In this document: in pieces, positions 12,201-25,400 of the stretch | Layout: each line of letters starts with the position of its first letter | How positions within the stretch are numbered: position 1 is the first letter of the stretch | Assembly (NCBI GenBank): GCA_900239685.1 | Contig: OENT01000387.1 | Span: forward strand, 60,357-124,356 | From: Rotaria macrura | Taxonomy: Eukaryota; Rotifera; Eurotatoria; Philodinida; Philodinidae | DNA length: 64,000 nucleotides | Direction: 5' to 3' | Made by a program: the position numbers and the translations under genes | The notes under the pieces: model-generated | Database searches by the model: none | Seen by the model: the letters and a program-made list of their open reading frames with translations, nothing else | What the model was told of the DNA's origin: nothing

Positions 12201-14310
12201 TCTAGAGAGTTTTTTTACATTTTTATCATCACTATCGTACTATCCCTGGGAAAGAATATTCGACTGTTAAGAATCTAATCGAAATATAATATTATAGTGT
12301 TCTTACTCATGAATTTTATGCATGTAAAATAATTAGAACTTCAATGAAGAGTAAACTTACAGTTGTTAGGCTTAATTTCAATTCACTCACTGAAAAAGAT
12401 GTTCAATTTAATCGTAAAAATAAACTCCTACAGAATAGAAGCTTATCCTAAATAAGAAGATTGTGCATTGGCAATCACACAAGATGAAAGGCAATGGCCG
12501 TGTATTCCTTCTCTCCATCTTACCATGTTATACAATAAATATAAATGCTATTTTTATATTCGTTAAATACAGATAAATCAATGGTTTATTTTTAACAATA
12601 AAAAATAAAGATCTTTTCCCAATCATTGCTAGTAGAAAAATACCTATAGTTTAACAATGGGATAGGTTAATCTGTGTTCTTTCATATTCCTAAATCATTT
12701 CAATATGTGATGTTTACTTAAACAACAACAGACAGATGGATGGATCAATATACGTATGTAAAAAATTCTTCTGTATAATTCATATCCACGATTAGTATCG
12801 TGTCTTTCTATGCAATTCTTGGTAAACATAAAAGATTAGGTGCTCAGAAAACCATTTTTTTATCATTTACTTTCCTATTATCTTATAGTGATTCATAAGA
12901 AAAACTCTGTATAGTTATGTTATTAAGAAAAATATTTCAGCCATGTTCATTCTTTGCTATGTATAAAAGTAAATTAATGTTCATTCTAAGATACGTGTTG
13001 CTTTTTAATGGACTACCGAGTGTGATTGTGAAATTATTTCGAATTGTAATTCCTGAAACATGAATACTCAATTCGAAAGAAATAAAAATCGTTTTTATCG
13101 AAATTTTCGATCTCGTAGCACGAATACGCATGCTAGGAGTTGTACTCTAGCGCACTCATATTCCATCTAACGTAAGGGCTGGGCAGGGTAGAACATTAAA
13201 AAAATCCCCTGTGGTGGTCTCTGTTATCGAGTTCGAACTGTTAATATCAAGAAAATAATGCCATACAAATGTGTCCTTGCTACCTATCTAATTGTCTGAC
13301 TTGTTCGTATATTTATCACACGAAAAATTTACACTTTTATGAATGTGTTTCAGTACGACTAGTAATTGGACTTTAAAATATTGCTATTATGTGCATCATT
13401 GGTGACATTGACTAAACTGTTTTGAATGATTTTTTTTTGTTATTGTTTTTATTCTTTCCTGATAAAATCTTCGAGCCAGTGAGCCCGATTAACTATTGTT
13501 TGGTTAGATACATGAAAACATTCGTCAATTGGTAAGATGCAAACCCATATGTTGCAAAGAACAGAAACAGTCTCTCTCTGTTCATCTATTTTTGCCTAAT
13601 GTTTTCTTTTAATTGTTTTATTTTCATAGGAGAAGAGCTAGCCGGTTGAAAAAATAAGGGAAAGATGCTAGAAACTAAATAAATCATCCAGAGTAGCATA
13701 TCAGTTTGAATGTGATTAGTTATCCTTCATATTCATGGTCTAAAAAACACTCTTCAACATGGCTCATTTAATAATAAAATTTTCTCGTCAGAATTGTATT
13801 GTTATCTTTTTTTTTGGTACATTTTTTGTTCTTCGAAATTATTCCTTAAGGCTTACATTAGTGTGCAGTAGACAAACTCATGAAAAGTAAAGAATTAAAT
13901 GAAATAAGAAAATAGGCAAGAACAAACATAGCAGTACTTTGAGGCATAAATTCGCACAAATTCTAGGAGAATAAAAATGTGTACAATGAATTTTTTACAT
14001 AATCATTTATTTTTCTTATTCTTCTTGTCTTTATCTAAGAAGAGAAGGCAACTTTATGTATGATTCGTATTAACTTATATGGCGACGAACTAAGAAATGG
14101 AAATTCATATGCTTTTTTTCTTCTTCTGGGTCTTCATCTAAGAGTTTATTTTTACTATTCAATAACTTGACAACAAATATGACTGATCAATCCGTTAATA
14201 CTTAAATTATAGTTATTTGAAGCGCAAGAATTTTTAATAAAAAATCTCTATAAAGGAAATAAATACAGAACATAAATAAGACATGTTCTACATATTAATG
14301 TCCAACAATT
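9207..14310. other. Intergenic, 5.1 kb
   Basis: No recognisable exon on either strand. AT-rich with scattered short ORFs lacking family resemblance. It contains the inverted-repeat element at 10484-11210. The right end includes the 3' flank of the ATPase gene. Confidence 0.5.
10484..11210. mobile_element. Foldback-like element with inverted CGAAA/TTTCG arrays
   Basis: The left arm (10484-10640) carries a degenerate array of CGAA-containing units every 10-25 nt. The right arm (11035-11210) carries the reverse complement, TTCGA/TTTCGG units with similar spacing. The outer ends are inverted: CCCTAGT..(5 nt)..CGAAAG on the left and CTTTCG..(5 nt)..ACTAGGG on the right. A (TA)n run lies at about 10653-10670 and the middle has no transposase. 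This resembles a non-autonomous foldback or MITE-type DNA transposon; the family is not recognised. Confidence 0.5.
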
Positions 14311-17300
14311 TTAATACATAAGTTCACGTGCTGGAAATCGATCAGGATATTTTCGAATAAAATATTTTCTTGCTTCATTGAATGCAAATAAATAAAAGAA
14401 AAATGGTACGGATGGTAACCACCAAAGAAAACGATTCGGACACAGGTTGAGTGCTCGATTAAGGGTGGGAGTATAGAGAAGAAAACAAGCTAGAGCAAGA
14501 GTAAAAATACAGGCGAACACCATAAATCGATTACCAAATATTCCTTGTTGGAAGACAGATCGACGTGATGTTTTATTACCATATAAATTAGCAAATTGTG
14601 TGATAACAACACCAATAAAATAGGCTGTTTGTGCAGCTAAATCAAGATTATGTCTAATCACATGCAGTAAAAGAAATTGAAAATAATCAGTCGAAAATTT
14701 AAAAATGTATCACCTTTGTTCATACGTCCATTCTTGACCATAACTATCTTGAAGATCATTACATGATGTTGATTCCCAAGCTTCACGTAAACCAATTAGT
14801 CTTGATGGCCAAAATCCATTTTCAGCCATCACGACAAGATAAGCATAAAAAGCACCACTTGCTTCAATCATTGCAACTTGCCCGTAGCAAAGTGTAACCA
14901 TTTGACTTGTCACCATTTTATCTTGCTTCTTACGTGGTGGCCGTTTCTAAATGATAGAGCGTATGAGAAAAGTCAAAGTTAAGTCAAACTCAAACTCACT
15001 AAAATATCAGCCTCAGCTCCTTCATAAGCATACGAAATACTTGGCACAATATCTGTTCCTAAATCAATACATAAAATAGTGATCGTACTAAGTGCAAGTG
15101 GAACATCAGCGACAACATAGATAAGAAAGGGTAATAATTCTACCAAGTTTTTAGTAAATGTATAAGCAATAACTTTCTTTAAATTGTCAAATATAAGTCG
15201 ACCTTCTTCAATACCAGTAACAATAGTTGCGAAATTATCATCGAGCAATATCATGTCAGCAACTTGTTTGCTCACATCAGAACCAGATATGCCTATTTAG
15301 AAAATATAAATAAGAATATTTTTGTATTCATCGAAAATAATAGATATAATTCTCAAATCGAAAGCTGTCTCTGCTTTTCCTATAATGATCTAAGACAAGA
15401 GTTGCCATAGATTCAACAAAAAAAAGATAATAAGCAAATAAATCTCACCCATCGATATGCCAATATCGGCCTTCTTTAACGCAGGTGAATCATTTACACC
15501 ATCACCCGTTACACCAACAATCCAACCTTGTCGTTGACAACCTGATACAAATATTCAAGTTAATTGTACGGAAAACATCTCAAATTAATTAAAAGACAAA
15601 ACCTTCGACAATAATCAATTTCTGTTGAGGTGATGTTCGAGCGAATACTATTTCCCGATGCAGTGTTAATACATCATCTAATTGATGAGCTGATAATTCA
15701 GCTAATTCAGCACCAGATACTACTATGGCTCGTACATCTCTTGGATCAACATCATTAGGAGATATATTCATACGTTCAGCTAAATCATTGGCTACAAATA
15801 TTAACACACAATAGTATTTCAAAAGTTTCATACTTTTAAATTCTAACTATACCTGTATCTGATGTGATAATCCCGACTCCTATTTCAACAGAGTATAGTC
15901 ATTTTTTATCATTCAATATTATCAATTACCTTTAGCTATAGCTTTAGCTGTTATTGGATGATCACCAGTAACCATAATAACTTTAATACCTAAATTTTAA
16001 TCAAGAAAAATATTCTTTTTCTTCATGTTACATATTACAAAATCATTCACCAGCTGTGCGACATTTAGCAACTGCATCTGCAACACCTGGACGTGGTGGA
16101 TCAATCATAGTAATAAAGCCTAAAAATCTCAAGTCTGTTAATGGAAAATTCACATTATCTGGATCGAAATTGAATCCTCGCGGGAAATTTTCTAATGGTA
16201 AACGTAAATCACAAAAACCAAGAACACGTTCACCTAAGCCACCTAATTTCATATAAGCATCATTGAATTTCTGTTTCCATTCCTCATCTAAATTAAGTTC
16301 CTTATTGTTGATAAATATAGTTTTGCATCGTTCAAGTATTCTTTCAGGTGCACCTTTCATCTTCAAATGAATTATTATTCAACAGATAAAAAATTTCGAA
16401 AACAAAAAGTTCTTTTTACCACAATTAAATGTCTTTGATCGTCATCATCAGTCTCATGGATAGATACTTGATATTTATTTGCACTATTAAATGGAATCTC
16501 ACAAACGCTTTTATTCTTTGCACGATATTCTTCGACTTTGCCAACAACGATTTCATTAAATTGAAGTATTGCTGTTTCACTAGCGTCACCTTGAACTTGC
16601 CGCTGTAAAGGGTGTTTACTCATATTTTCTTCATCAGGCTAATAAAAAACAATTGAGTAAAAGCCGCAATCGAGCTTATTTTTCTAGACATATATATATT
16701 TACTTTAAACACAGCCTTTGCACATAACATAGCACATCTTATGAGTGCTTTATATCCAGGTCGATCAGGACTTACCGACATATTCTCTTCTCCTGTTATT
16801 GAATCGACTACTGGCTTGTCAAACGTTAATTCAGCACTATGCGTATGTGATAAATTAACATTAACTATTGTATTATCAAGCCATAAGTGTGCAACAGTCA
16901 TACGATTTTGCGTTAATGTGCCAGTTTTGTCCGAGCATATTGTTGACACGCTACCGAGTGCCTCGACGGCTGTTAGATTTTTAACAAGGCACTTTTTTCG
17001 AGCCATACGTTGAGCTGTTAATGCTAACATAACAGTTATTGTTGCTAAAAGACCTTCAGGTACGTTGGATACGATGATACCAATAACAAAAACTAACGCT
17101 AGTAAAACGCGAGTACCAAGTGCCAGAAGTATAACAAGAAAAATGACACCAAAAGTAACAGCGACTGCTGTGACAATATGAACGAAATGATTGATTTCAA
17201 CATTCAACGGAGATACATCATTACCAAGACCACTTGCTTTAGTACATCATCGAATGAAAAGAGAAAAAAGATCATTTAAAAGTTTTTTTGCTACCTCATT

Positions 17301-19280
17301 CAAGTTATATTGTAAAATTATATCAGTGAAGTCAATAAATAGTAGAGAACTATTTGCGAGCTGCTGTTTTCTACTGATCAATCGTCTTCGGATCAAAAGT
17401 TAATAATCTGTGAATTCTCGAGTATGTTAAGTCCTAATATGGTCTTTGAGAATTTCTTGAATCCTCCAATATTGATATCCTGGAAGATAAATACTTAAAG
17501 ATCTGTAGAATTTAAAATGATGGCTTGTCACATCAATCTATGCGGTAGTTCATGAATCAATGACTAAGAACAAGACACAATTTATTCAATTGAAAAAATT
17601 TGACTTGTTCAAAGTAAATTTTGTTCGGAATGATTCAATTTAGAAATATTATTATACTTGTATGCTCCTTTATTAATGCTAGTAATTACAAATTGTATGA
17701 AGAATTCTAAAAAAAGAAGCGTTGCAAGAAAATGATTCAATTGATATTCTTGAAAAAGTTCTTATTAATTCTATAGTTTGATTAGTATTAATTAGAGTTG
17801 ATGATTCTGTAAAATGTGTGAAGTACATGCTTCAATAGAGAACCCAACAAAAACTTAGTTTTGATTATGTAAAATAACTTCGTTGCTGAGTGAACCTCTT
17901 GAGACTGCTAAAATATTCAAATGATGACAATTTAAATGTAGAAAGGAGAGATAGTTTTCTATTGTGAACAGAATTACGTACATGACTTGACTATGGACGT
18001 TATATAAAAGAAGACACAACTATGTACACTCCAGCTCTACATCATCTCAATCGATATTTTTGTCAAGTAGAACTTCTATATGAGGAATGCATCTTATGTT
18101 TCAACAACGAATGAACTGCATAGATCAGAATAGTAGAGATCTCCATAAAATACAATTTCGATATGTTATAGCAATCGAGAATTCCACCATATTGAATTGA
18201 ATTTAGGTATAGAATGACTACTTCATTGATATGGAAAAATATCTCCGATAAATCTCTTTACATGAAACAAACAGTCTACTATACCTAATGCAGCAATACG
18301 TCCCATAACAGTGTTGTCACCTGTTCGAATAACCATACCAATGCAGGAACCTGAAAATTACAGCATATGAACATCGGAAATATTTGACAACAGGAATAGA
18401 GCTTGTACCTTCAACTGCGAATGTACTAAAAAATGCAAGATTCTTGGTTTCTAGTGGATTTTCATGAGTGCACTCTGGAGATCGAGACAGAGGTTCACTC
18501 TCGCCTGTCAATGAGGAATTATCAACTTTGAAACTTTGAGAAGATAATACTCGAATATCTGCAATAAAAAGGTTAAATTTTTTACTTTGTTTTTCTAATT
18601 AAAACTATCTTAACAGTTACCTGCTGGTGTTTTGTCTCCAATCTTTACAAAAACAATATCACCAACAACTAGTTCTTCAGCATGTATTTCAAGTTTTCTA
18701 CCATCACGCATGACATTTGCTTGCTGTGGAACCTAGACTCATACACAAAACGTTTTATAATGTACTTATTTGAAAAGATTTCTAAATAAAAACCATCTTC
18801 TTGAATGATTCCATAATTTTTCCCGCCTTTGATTCTTGATAATAAGCAAATACGGCCGTAATAATAACAACCACCAATAATGCAAGACCTAACCATAAGT
18901 TATCTTTTGGTGTTGTTGGATCTGAACCAACTTGAACCCCATAAGCGATCAAGCAAAGAATAGCTGCTACCTGTTTCATGTATTAAAATTATGACGAGGG
19001 TTTCTGTATTTAATGAAACGTACCCAAAGTAAAGCAGAAAATCCACCAAAAAGTAACTTCGCAAATTTTATCCACTCGGGCACTTCCCGCGGTGGTGTTA
19101 GTGAGTTTGGGCCATTTTGTACCAGCAATTCTTGAGCTTTCTGAGTTGTGTGACCTTGCTCAACATTTGTTTGGTACCGTTCAACGAGCTCTTCTAATGT
19201 TATTCTATGTTCATCGATTGTAACTTCTTTTTTCAAATTTTCAAAATCGGTCTCTCCACCCTTAGTTTTTCGTGCCCTAC
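14311..19280 (-). CDS. P2C cation ATPase alpha subunit (Na,K/H,K-ATPase-like), 5' exon missing
   Basis: Exons 19280-19024, 18970-18794, 18732-18621, 18558-18409, 18350-18285, 17236-16704, 16638-16420, 16360-16051, 15989-15930, 15879-15853, 15791-15603, 15541-15449, 15292-15000, 14946-14714, 14653-14311 give 1019 codons plus stop. Seen: LTGESEP, SDKTGT phosphorylation site, [35 protein letters not shown] in M4 and CIDLGTD in M6. It pumps cations across the plasma membrane with a beta subunit. Oddities against human ATP1A1 numbering: Ser775 is Lys (TKNLVE), Asp926 is Asn (QFANL), Glu954 is Thr in M9, and the end is ARELMY, not KETYY. One exon is only 27 bp; the intron at 17237-18284 is 1.05 kb. 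The first exon begins in mid-codon at an acceptor, so a short 5' exon lies upstream, or translation starts at the in-frame Met at 19305. Confidence 0.93.
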
Positions 19281-19305
19281 CTAAATAAAAACACAAATAC
19301 GGCAT

Positions 19306-20161
19306 GTACGACAAAATCTATAAACATCATGAATATAAATGTACTTGGTGCAACTAAACCCACAATATTCCAAAATCGGTCTTTAATAGTCATGTGTATT
19401 GCATATAATATCTATTGTAATTACCAATCACTCAATATGTTGTTCACCTTTGCTTACCGTGGAACAGCTCTTCTTTGGAAAAATAACTTTATCTACGTGT
19501 ATGACAAGTTATAAACAATTGGCGAATAATATTTGTTTTTGTTGAGCAAAGCGTTACTATAGTGATAGAATGGTAGAATCGATCAAGTCGTTGATCATCA
19601 ATACACACGTGATTTTTGAGTTATTGCCTATCTATTGAAGGGTATGATTTGGTGAATTTATTTATTAGCGTGACTGACAAACCTTTATATCTCGAAAACA
19701 AACATGGAGAGAGTGTGCATGTTAGCAACAGTGTAAGAGAAAGGCATAAAAATGGACTCGAGAGAAATTATTGGGGTACGAGAAAGCCGGCGTTTTTCTC
19801 GTTCTGAGCAGCAAGGTCGTCTATGAAAAGATATGCATCAATGGTTTTCTCGCACTTGTGATATCAACATATGCACACACTGTATTATTTTGTAATATTT
19901 ATTCTTAAGTATCATTAAGTCAAGCAATATAGATATAAAATATGTAAATAGCAGGGACAGTAACAGAAGCGATTAAACAAAAGTCTATGGTAAAACAGAG
20001 CTCGATTCAGTATGGTGTGAACTAAAAGAAATGAAGAAAAATAATTAATTACAAAGTAGACCATAGATTGATTCTTACTATAGTAAGACAATCGAAATCC
20101 GTCTTTTTAATGTAAAAATTTTCAGCCTTTTGAGTTTTGACTGTGCAATCACTTGAACTTG
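19306..20161. other. Intergenic between ATPase 5' end and TH1 gene 3' end
   Basis: Should contain the missing first exon and promoter of the ATPase, which I could not place. Plus-strand open frames at 19272-19514 and 19616-19807 have no support. Confidence 0.4.
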
Positions 20162-22085
20162 CTAGAAAATAAAAGCTAAAACAACATACGAAATGTCACA
20201 ATGAATTCTTGTATTACATTCTGCAGAAAATCGACGACAATGAGTAAATCTAAAAATGAATGAATCAAGAAAAAAATCTGACCGAAAAAAGAAGAACGGA
20301 ATTTTATCTTCGTACTGTGATTCTATTTTAAGAAAATCATCAGAATTATTATTGCGTCCCATAATCGTAAATAGTTGTGTAATAAATTCGCATGGATGAT
20401 CAACAACAATCAACCAATCACCCTCGAAATACGAAACTAAACTAGAAGAACTTGTTTAAACATATTATATCATCTTACCCGATCATCATGAGTAGCTTTC
20501 GTATGAATACAAACAAAACCATCTCTGTATGGTGTACAAGTAATACCAACTATCTGATCAAATAGCAAGCCTTCTTTAGGATATGGTTTTGTTTTTGTTA
20601 GATTATATAATCGTTCTGTTGTGATGCAAAGTATTCGAATGTGTTGTTTATATCCTCGGCGACTGATTTTTATCATTTTTGATGCATACTGGAAATCGGA
20701 AAGAAAAATACGAAAACATTGTTATCTTGTACTTTTTTATGCTTACAATCACTGTTTCGGAATCGAAAAAACACTTTTTTAGTGCCAACTCATATGCCGG
20801 CATCATTTCTTCGGCTAGAAAAAGCAAAATATGTTCATATGAAAAATGTGTATTCGATTGTCAACTAACGCAATCGATTCGATTTCATATTAAGATCATC
20901 AGGACTGTATGCAGTCTTTTTTCCTTCAAATAAATGTTGCATAAATTGTTTTTCTGTTGATTTTATCTAAGAAAAAAAAACATGCCATGCCTTTAATACC
21001 CTAAATTAAGTAATTATCTTGTTTTTACTTTCTCTTCTATTGGTGTAGCAGGCATATTGACAACAATAACATTGATTTTACTATTGGGTGTGATTGGTAA
21101 TTCTTGATCATTATCATTAAGAATAGTATCTAATTTATTTAAAACTACTTTAAATTCTTCATTTGTCTTAACATTGTTGCTGTTAACGTTAGCAACATTT
21201 GCTATTTCAGAAGAATGATTTGTTGAATCATCAGTACGATTAATTGGTGCAGATATATCTGTTTGTGATGAAGCATGAGAAATACTTAAAGATCGTAGCT
21301 CATTCGATGGTTTTTTAGATGGTGATGATAATAAAAGATCATTCATTATAAATTCAGAAAATGTACTTCCAACATTGCTCGATAATGACTGGGTCTGTCG
21401 TTTTGAAATAGGCGTCTTATCTGATAAGTTTTCGGTTTCGTCATTCTTTTTATTCTTTGATTGATTAACAGATGCATTTTCTTGCGGTTTTGAAGGTATG
21501 GATAAAATCGGTACTGGTGATTGATGCATTGATTCAAATTCACCATAATTTTTTAAATGAAGAAGTATCATTTCGTATTGAAAAATTGATTCATCTAGTT
21601 TATTTCGACGCATACAAAGATCGACATTCGATGCTGAGCGTTTAATTTTTTGTGGAGTCGGTATCGAATCTGTGTTGTTACCTTTATTGTAACTTACAAA
21701 ATCAATAAGATTTTCAAAAAGATTTTCACTAATGCCACTGCTCGTACTATCTCTACGAAAACCTTGATTGGCTCGATGTGTATTTTTTAACAATGGTATT
21801 ATAGTATCTGATGCTCGTCTTGGACCATTATTTATAAGACCACTGCGAAAGACAAGACGGGTTATTTTCCAATTATGAAGACCGTGAGCTGTTGGATCTC
21901 TACGAGGAATATTGAGATGTTTGTTAGTAGCAGCAGTCATTTTAATGGTTGATTGTTTGAGACTTGCTAAAGACGGAATTGTTTCTTGTAAAGTGATTGA
22001 AGGCTATAATAACGGAATCCGTAATAGAAAATTTTCTTTTCTTCAATTACTGGTTCCTTCCCTTTGTATTTAAAATTAATCGTGT
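20162..22085 (-). CDS. Protein with myosin-I tail homology (TH1) domain, no motor seen
   Basis: Exons 22085-22051, 22003-21029, 20966-20870, 20814-20747, 20688-20479, 20422-20316, 20249-20162 keep frame (526 codons including stop, after a split first codon). The large exon encodes about 320 Ser/Asn/Pro/Lys-rich, probably disordered residues. The C-terminal third resembles the myosin-I TH1 domain, which has a PH-like lipid-binding fold: FEGKKTAYSP, then IYASKMIKISRRGYKQHIR, LCITTERLYNL, ITCTPYRDGFVCIHT and a final VVDHPCEFITQLF. In class I myosins this domain binds acidic phospholipids. No motor or IQ motif is visible up to 26.9 kb, so this looks like a motor-less TH1 protein. A possible 5' exon is at 22493-22305 (MFNFQEPT...), preceded by ttcag 4 nt before ATG; its junction to 22085 is unresolved. 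Family call is from motif resemblance only. Confidence 0.6.
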
Positions 22086-22493
22086 CTATAAAAAATAAAA
22101 GAAAATTTATAAACTGTGACATTCATGTTAGGTCATTCTGTAATTAAGAAATGAAAATACGATTGCATAAGAAGATTTAGGATGATCAATTGTCTTACTA
22201 TCATTATTTAATGTCATGGGTCATCTCTTTCTTGTCACTGATATATTACTCGCATCACTCGTACTATTCAAACTTGATATTCTATCTTGAAATGATTTTG
22301 TTTGTTATTGTTCCACGCATGAGAGAGATGAACTCGATGCTGTTTGTCTAGGCTGTTCTTCTTCTTGTATCTTTGAATTCCAAATAGTTCGAAGAGTTTG
22401 AAAGTTTCTGTATATATGAGTCGATGTATTTTTGTCTATTGTTGCTTTAAGCTCGGTAATTTTAATCAAGGTTGGCTCTTGGAAGTTGAACAT

Positions 22494-25400
22494 TTCACTG
22501 AAACACTACCTTAATATACACACGGCAGAGAATTAGTCTATGAATGCGATGAAAACCGATTGAGCTTTGTCATTTATAGGCTGGAATAGGTAAATATGCG
22601 GATTATTGAATTGAAAAGAAAAAAAAACTAATAATAACATGTCGTGAGGTTTTAGATAAAGCAAGAATGAATAATACATACTTGTTCAATGTGTGCGTGA
22701 TCTTTGCATTCTTCTAGAAAAAATTACGAAAAGATAAAGCATTCTGCCATATATCTGTCATATTTACTATTATTAAACTACACTATTCAAGATAAAGAGA
22801 AAAAACAAGAATGATGCCAAAGTACACCGATGCTAATGTTCATGAACATGATGTAGAGAAGCAGTTAACAGTTTAGTATTTCTTTCATTCGCTCAACTTA
22901 TTGTTAAAATTCTCGTGAATTTATTTGGCTTCGACAGTAAATTGGAATAGTTTGAAATATATGCAATAGATGATATTTAGGGAAACGTTAAAAATTTTTT
23001 AAATCCAGAATTTATATGATATAGTTGGTTTTTTGATAGATTTTTATTTACTTCATAGAACTACTGACGTTCACAGTTAATATATATTAATAAATTTACA
23101 GATCTCTAATAACATAACAATACGTAGGCATTTAACCAAGATCAATTGAATACACATGTGACGTTTATACTTAGAATGAGTTGTGAAACATCATCTATCA
23201 AAAAACTTCATAATACATGCCAAATATTTATATATTTAATATTTCTTTTTATTATTCATGATAATTTCAAACATAAGAAAATTCATTTTTATTTCTTATA
23301 AAAAAAATCACATCAATTATATTATATGAATAAACCAAATAGCCTGTTCGAATTGAGATGAATATTGTCATGCTTCATGAAGAAGAAAACATTCGATGAT
23401 GAAGATTAGTATTTAACTTGAGAGGTTTGAGATTAAACGTCATCGGTAGAAAATGTTAGTGAAATTTTGCCTTTTTCCAGAAGCTTTATAACATTTGATC
23501 AGTGATTGAATGGCATCCGTTTTCTACTATTTTTTATTATTTATTCAACTCTTTATATGAATGTAGATCTTGAACGATGTGACAGAAAAACTTATTCGAA
23601 AATGCTGTACATTGATCTGTGCTATAACTATATTTACTTGCCGATAATTATTGAATATGACTGAGTATATCAGTATCTCTGGTTTCCATGCATGCAAAAA
23701 ATACGCGTATTTAAATCTATTCAGATCACGTATTTCAAGAACAACTAATATTGAGGACTCATTTGTATTCCTATTTCATGGATATGATGGTGTCTATTCA
23801 TTCGTATAGAACTCGACATGCATGTACAAGCTTCAAAACAAAGTAGTAGCCTGAGGTATGTTGTCTCGTTTCGTTGCTAATTATCTTCATATTACATTTT
23901 TTTAGTTGTAAATGAAAAGGATGAAATAAATTTTATATGCTATTAAATCATTGATCATTCACATATGTAATTGCTTTCAGTTGTATAAATGATAAATTGC
24001 TCATCACTACCATAAGTCTAATATTGATGGATGAGTTATTCGCTGTAAAAAATGGTTTATATTACATACTATCCTAATGTATGACACTCAATCACTATGA
24101 TCTCAACATATCATATTTGATCGTTTATACTATTACTAAAAACCCCTTAGTATGTTAAATATTAGTAAATTTCAATGAGTCTATGTTGAGTTTTCTGTCA
24201 ACTGAGTGAAAAATCGGTTAGACCAGAGAACGTAGTATCATAAACAAGATATGATGTCGATTGAGCGAAAATAAAAACGGCGAAAGGCAAAATAGGGAAA
24301 CTCGAATTTTTTTATCAACAAAAGAAAGTGTCTGTAGAAATTATAGAAATTTTCTCTTGATAAGATTCGATTGCTTATGTTTGAAAATCCATTATTATGC
24401 CAATGTGTGTGTGTGTGTATACGGTATGTAGAAAAAAACCAAACGACACCGACTGCTTTATTCGAGCACAAACTGCAACTCTAACTGAATATCACGAACA
24501 AAAAAAAATTACTCTGTTGGAATTTATTCATGATCTATCCATGATCGTAGCTCAAAATTCTGCAATTGTTCTTGGATTTTCTCGTTCAGATACTTCATTT
24601 CTAAATCTGTACTTATTCTAATTTCTTTTGATCCTCATGTATTATATTTCTTTCCTTAAATTTAATAAAATGTTACTTTTCATTTAATGAATTCAAAGAT
24701 TTCGCTACTTTACACTTAGCTGTTTTACTCTTCTCAATTCGCACAAAATGAATTTTTGCTGAAAACATGTTTCACTTATTCGACACCATACCATAGACAA
24801 CAGTATCGAGAATAATATTTGTAGTCGATTTGTTCTATTAACTCTTGTGCTCTGTATTTCACTTGTATTCTGTATCAATCATTGTCTCTATTTCTAATAT
24901 TTTTTTTCTAAATAAAGTAGTGTATCGTATGAGGAGATAATAAGGATTGGAGAACTTTTAATGCAAACTTTCATAATGATACATAAAGAAAGGGAAATAG
25001 ATAAGTCAATATTGTAGAAAGAAGCAGACACACAAAAGTGAAAGTCCACAACACACATGACACGAAAAGAAACTCTGTTTAGCATAACTGACGAAATAAG
25101 AGAAGAACTAGATAATGACTATAACATATGTTATTCTACAGATAAAAATAAAGACATTCATTTTAGTGAATGTAGTATTTTGAAGAATATCCCAACCAGA
25201 CTTGGATTGATCGATCAAAGATAAATTGATCAACGTGCTAGTGATTGCTTTCGAGAAAAAAAACGGAAAAGTTCAAGTTATACGGAGCAAAATCGTACGC
25301 TCGATTGATCATTTTTAAGAATACAATTTTACGACTATTAAGATACAATCTAAACGTTACTTTCGCTAATATGAGTAATTCTATGCTTTATAGATTCGTA

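Noticed and set aside
13215..13250. GTTCGAA-like T-loop word suggesting a tRNA
   Set aside because: No acceptor stem, D-loop or anticodon arm can be folded around it.
17191..17403. 70-codon plus-strand frame at an ATPase exon edge
   Set aside because: Overlaps antisense the well-supported ATPase exon starting at 17236 and runs into its intron.
22305..22493. 62-codon minus frame starting MFNFQEPT
   Set aside because: Plausible as the first exon of the TH1 gene, but I could not find a donor that joins it in frame to 22085 with confidence, so it is kept out of the model.
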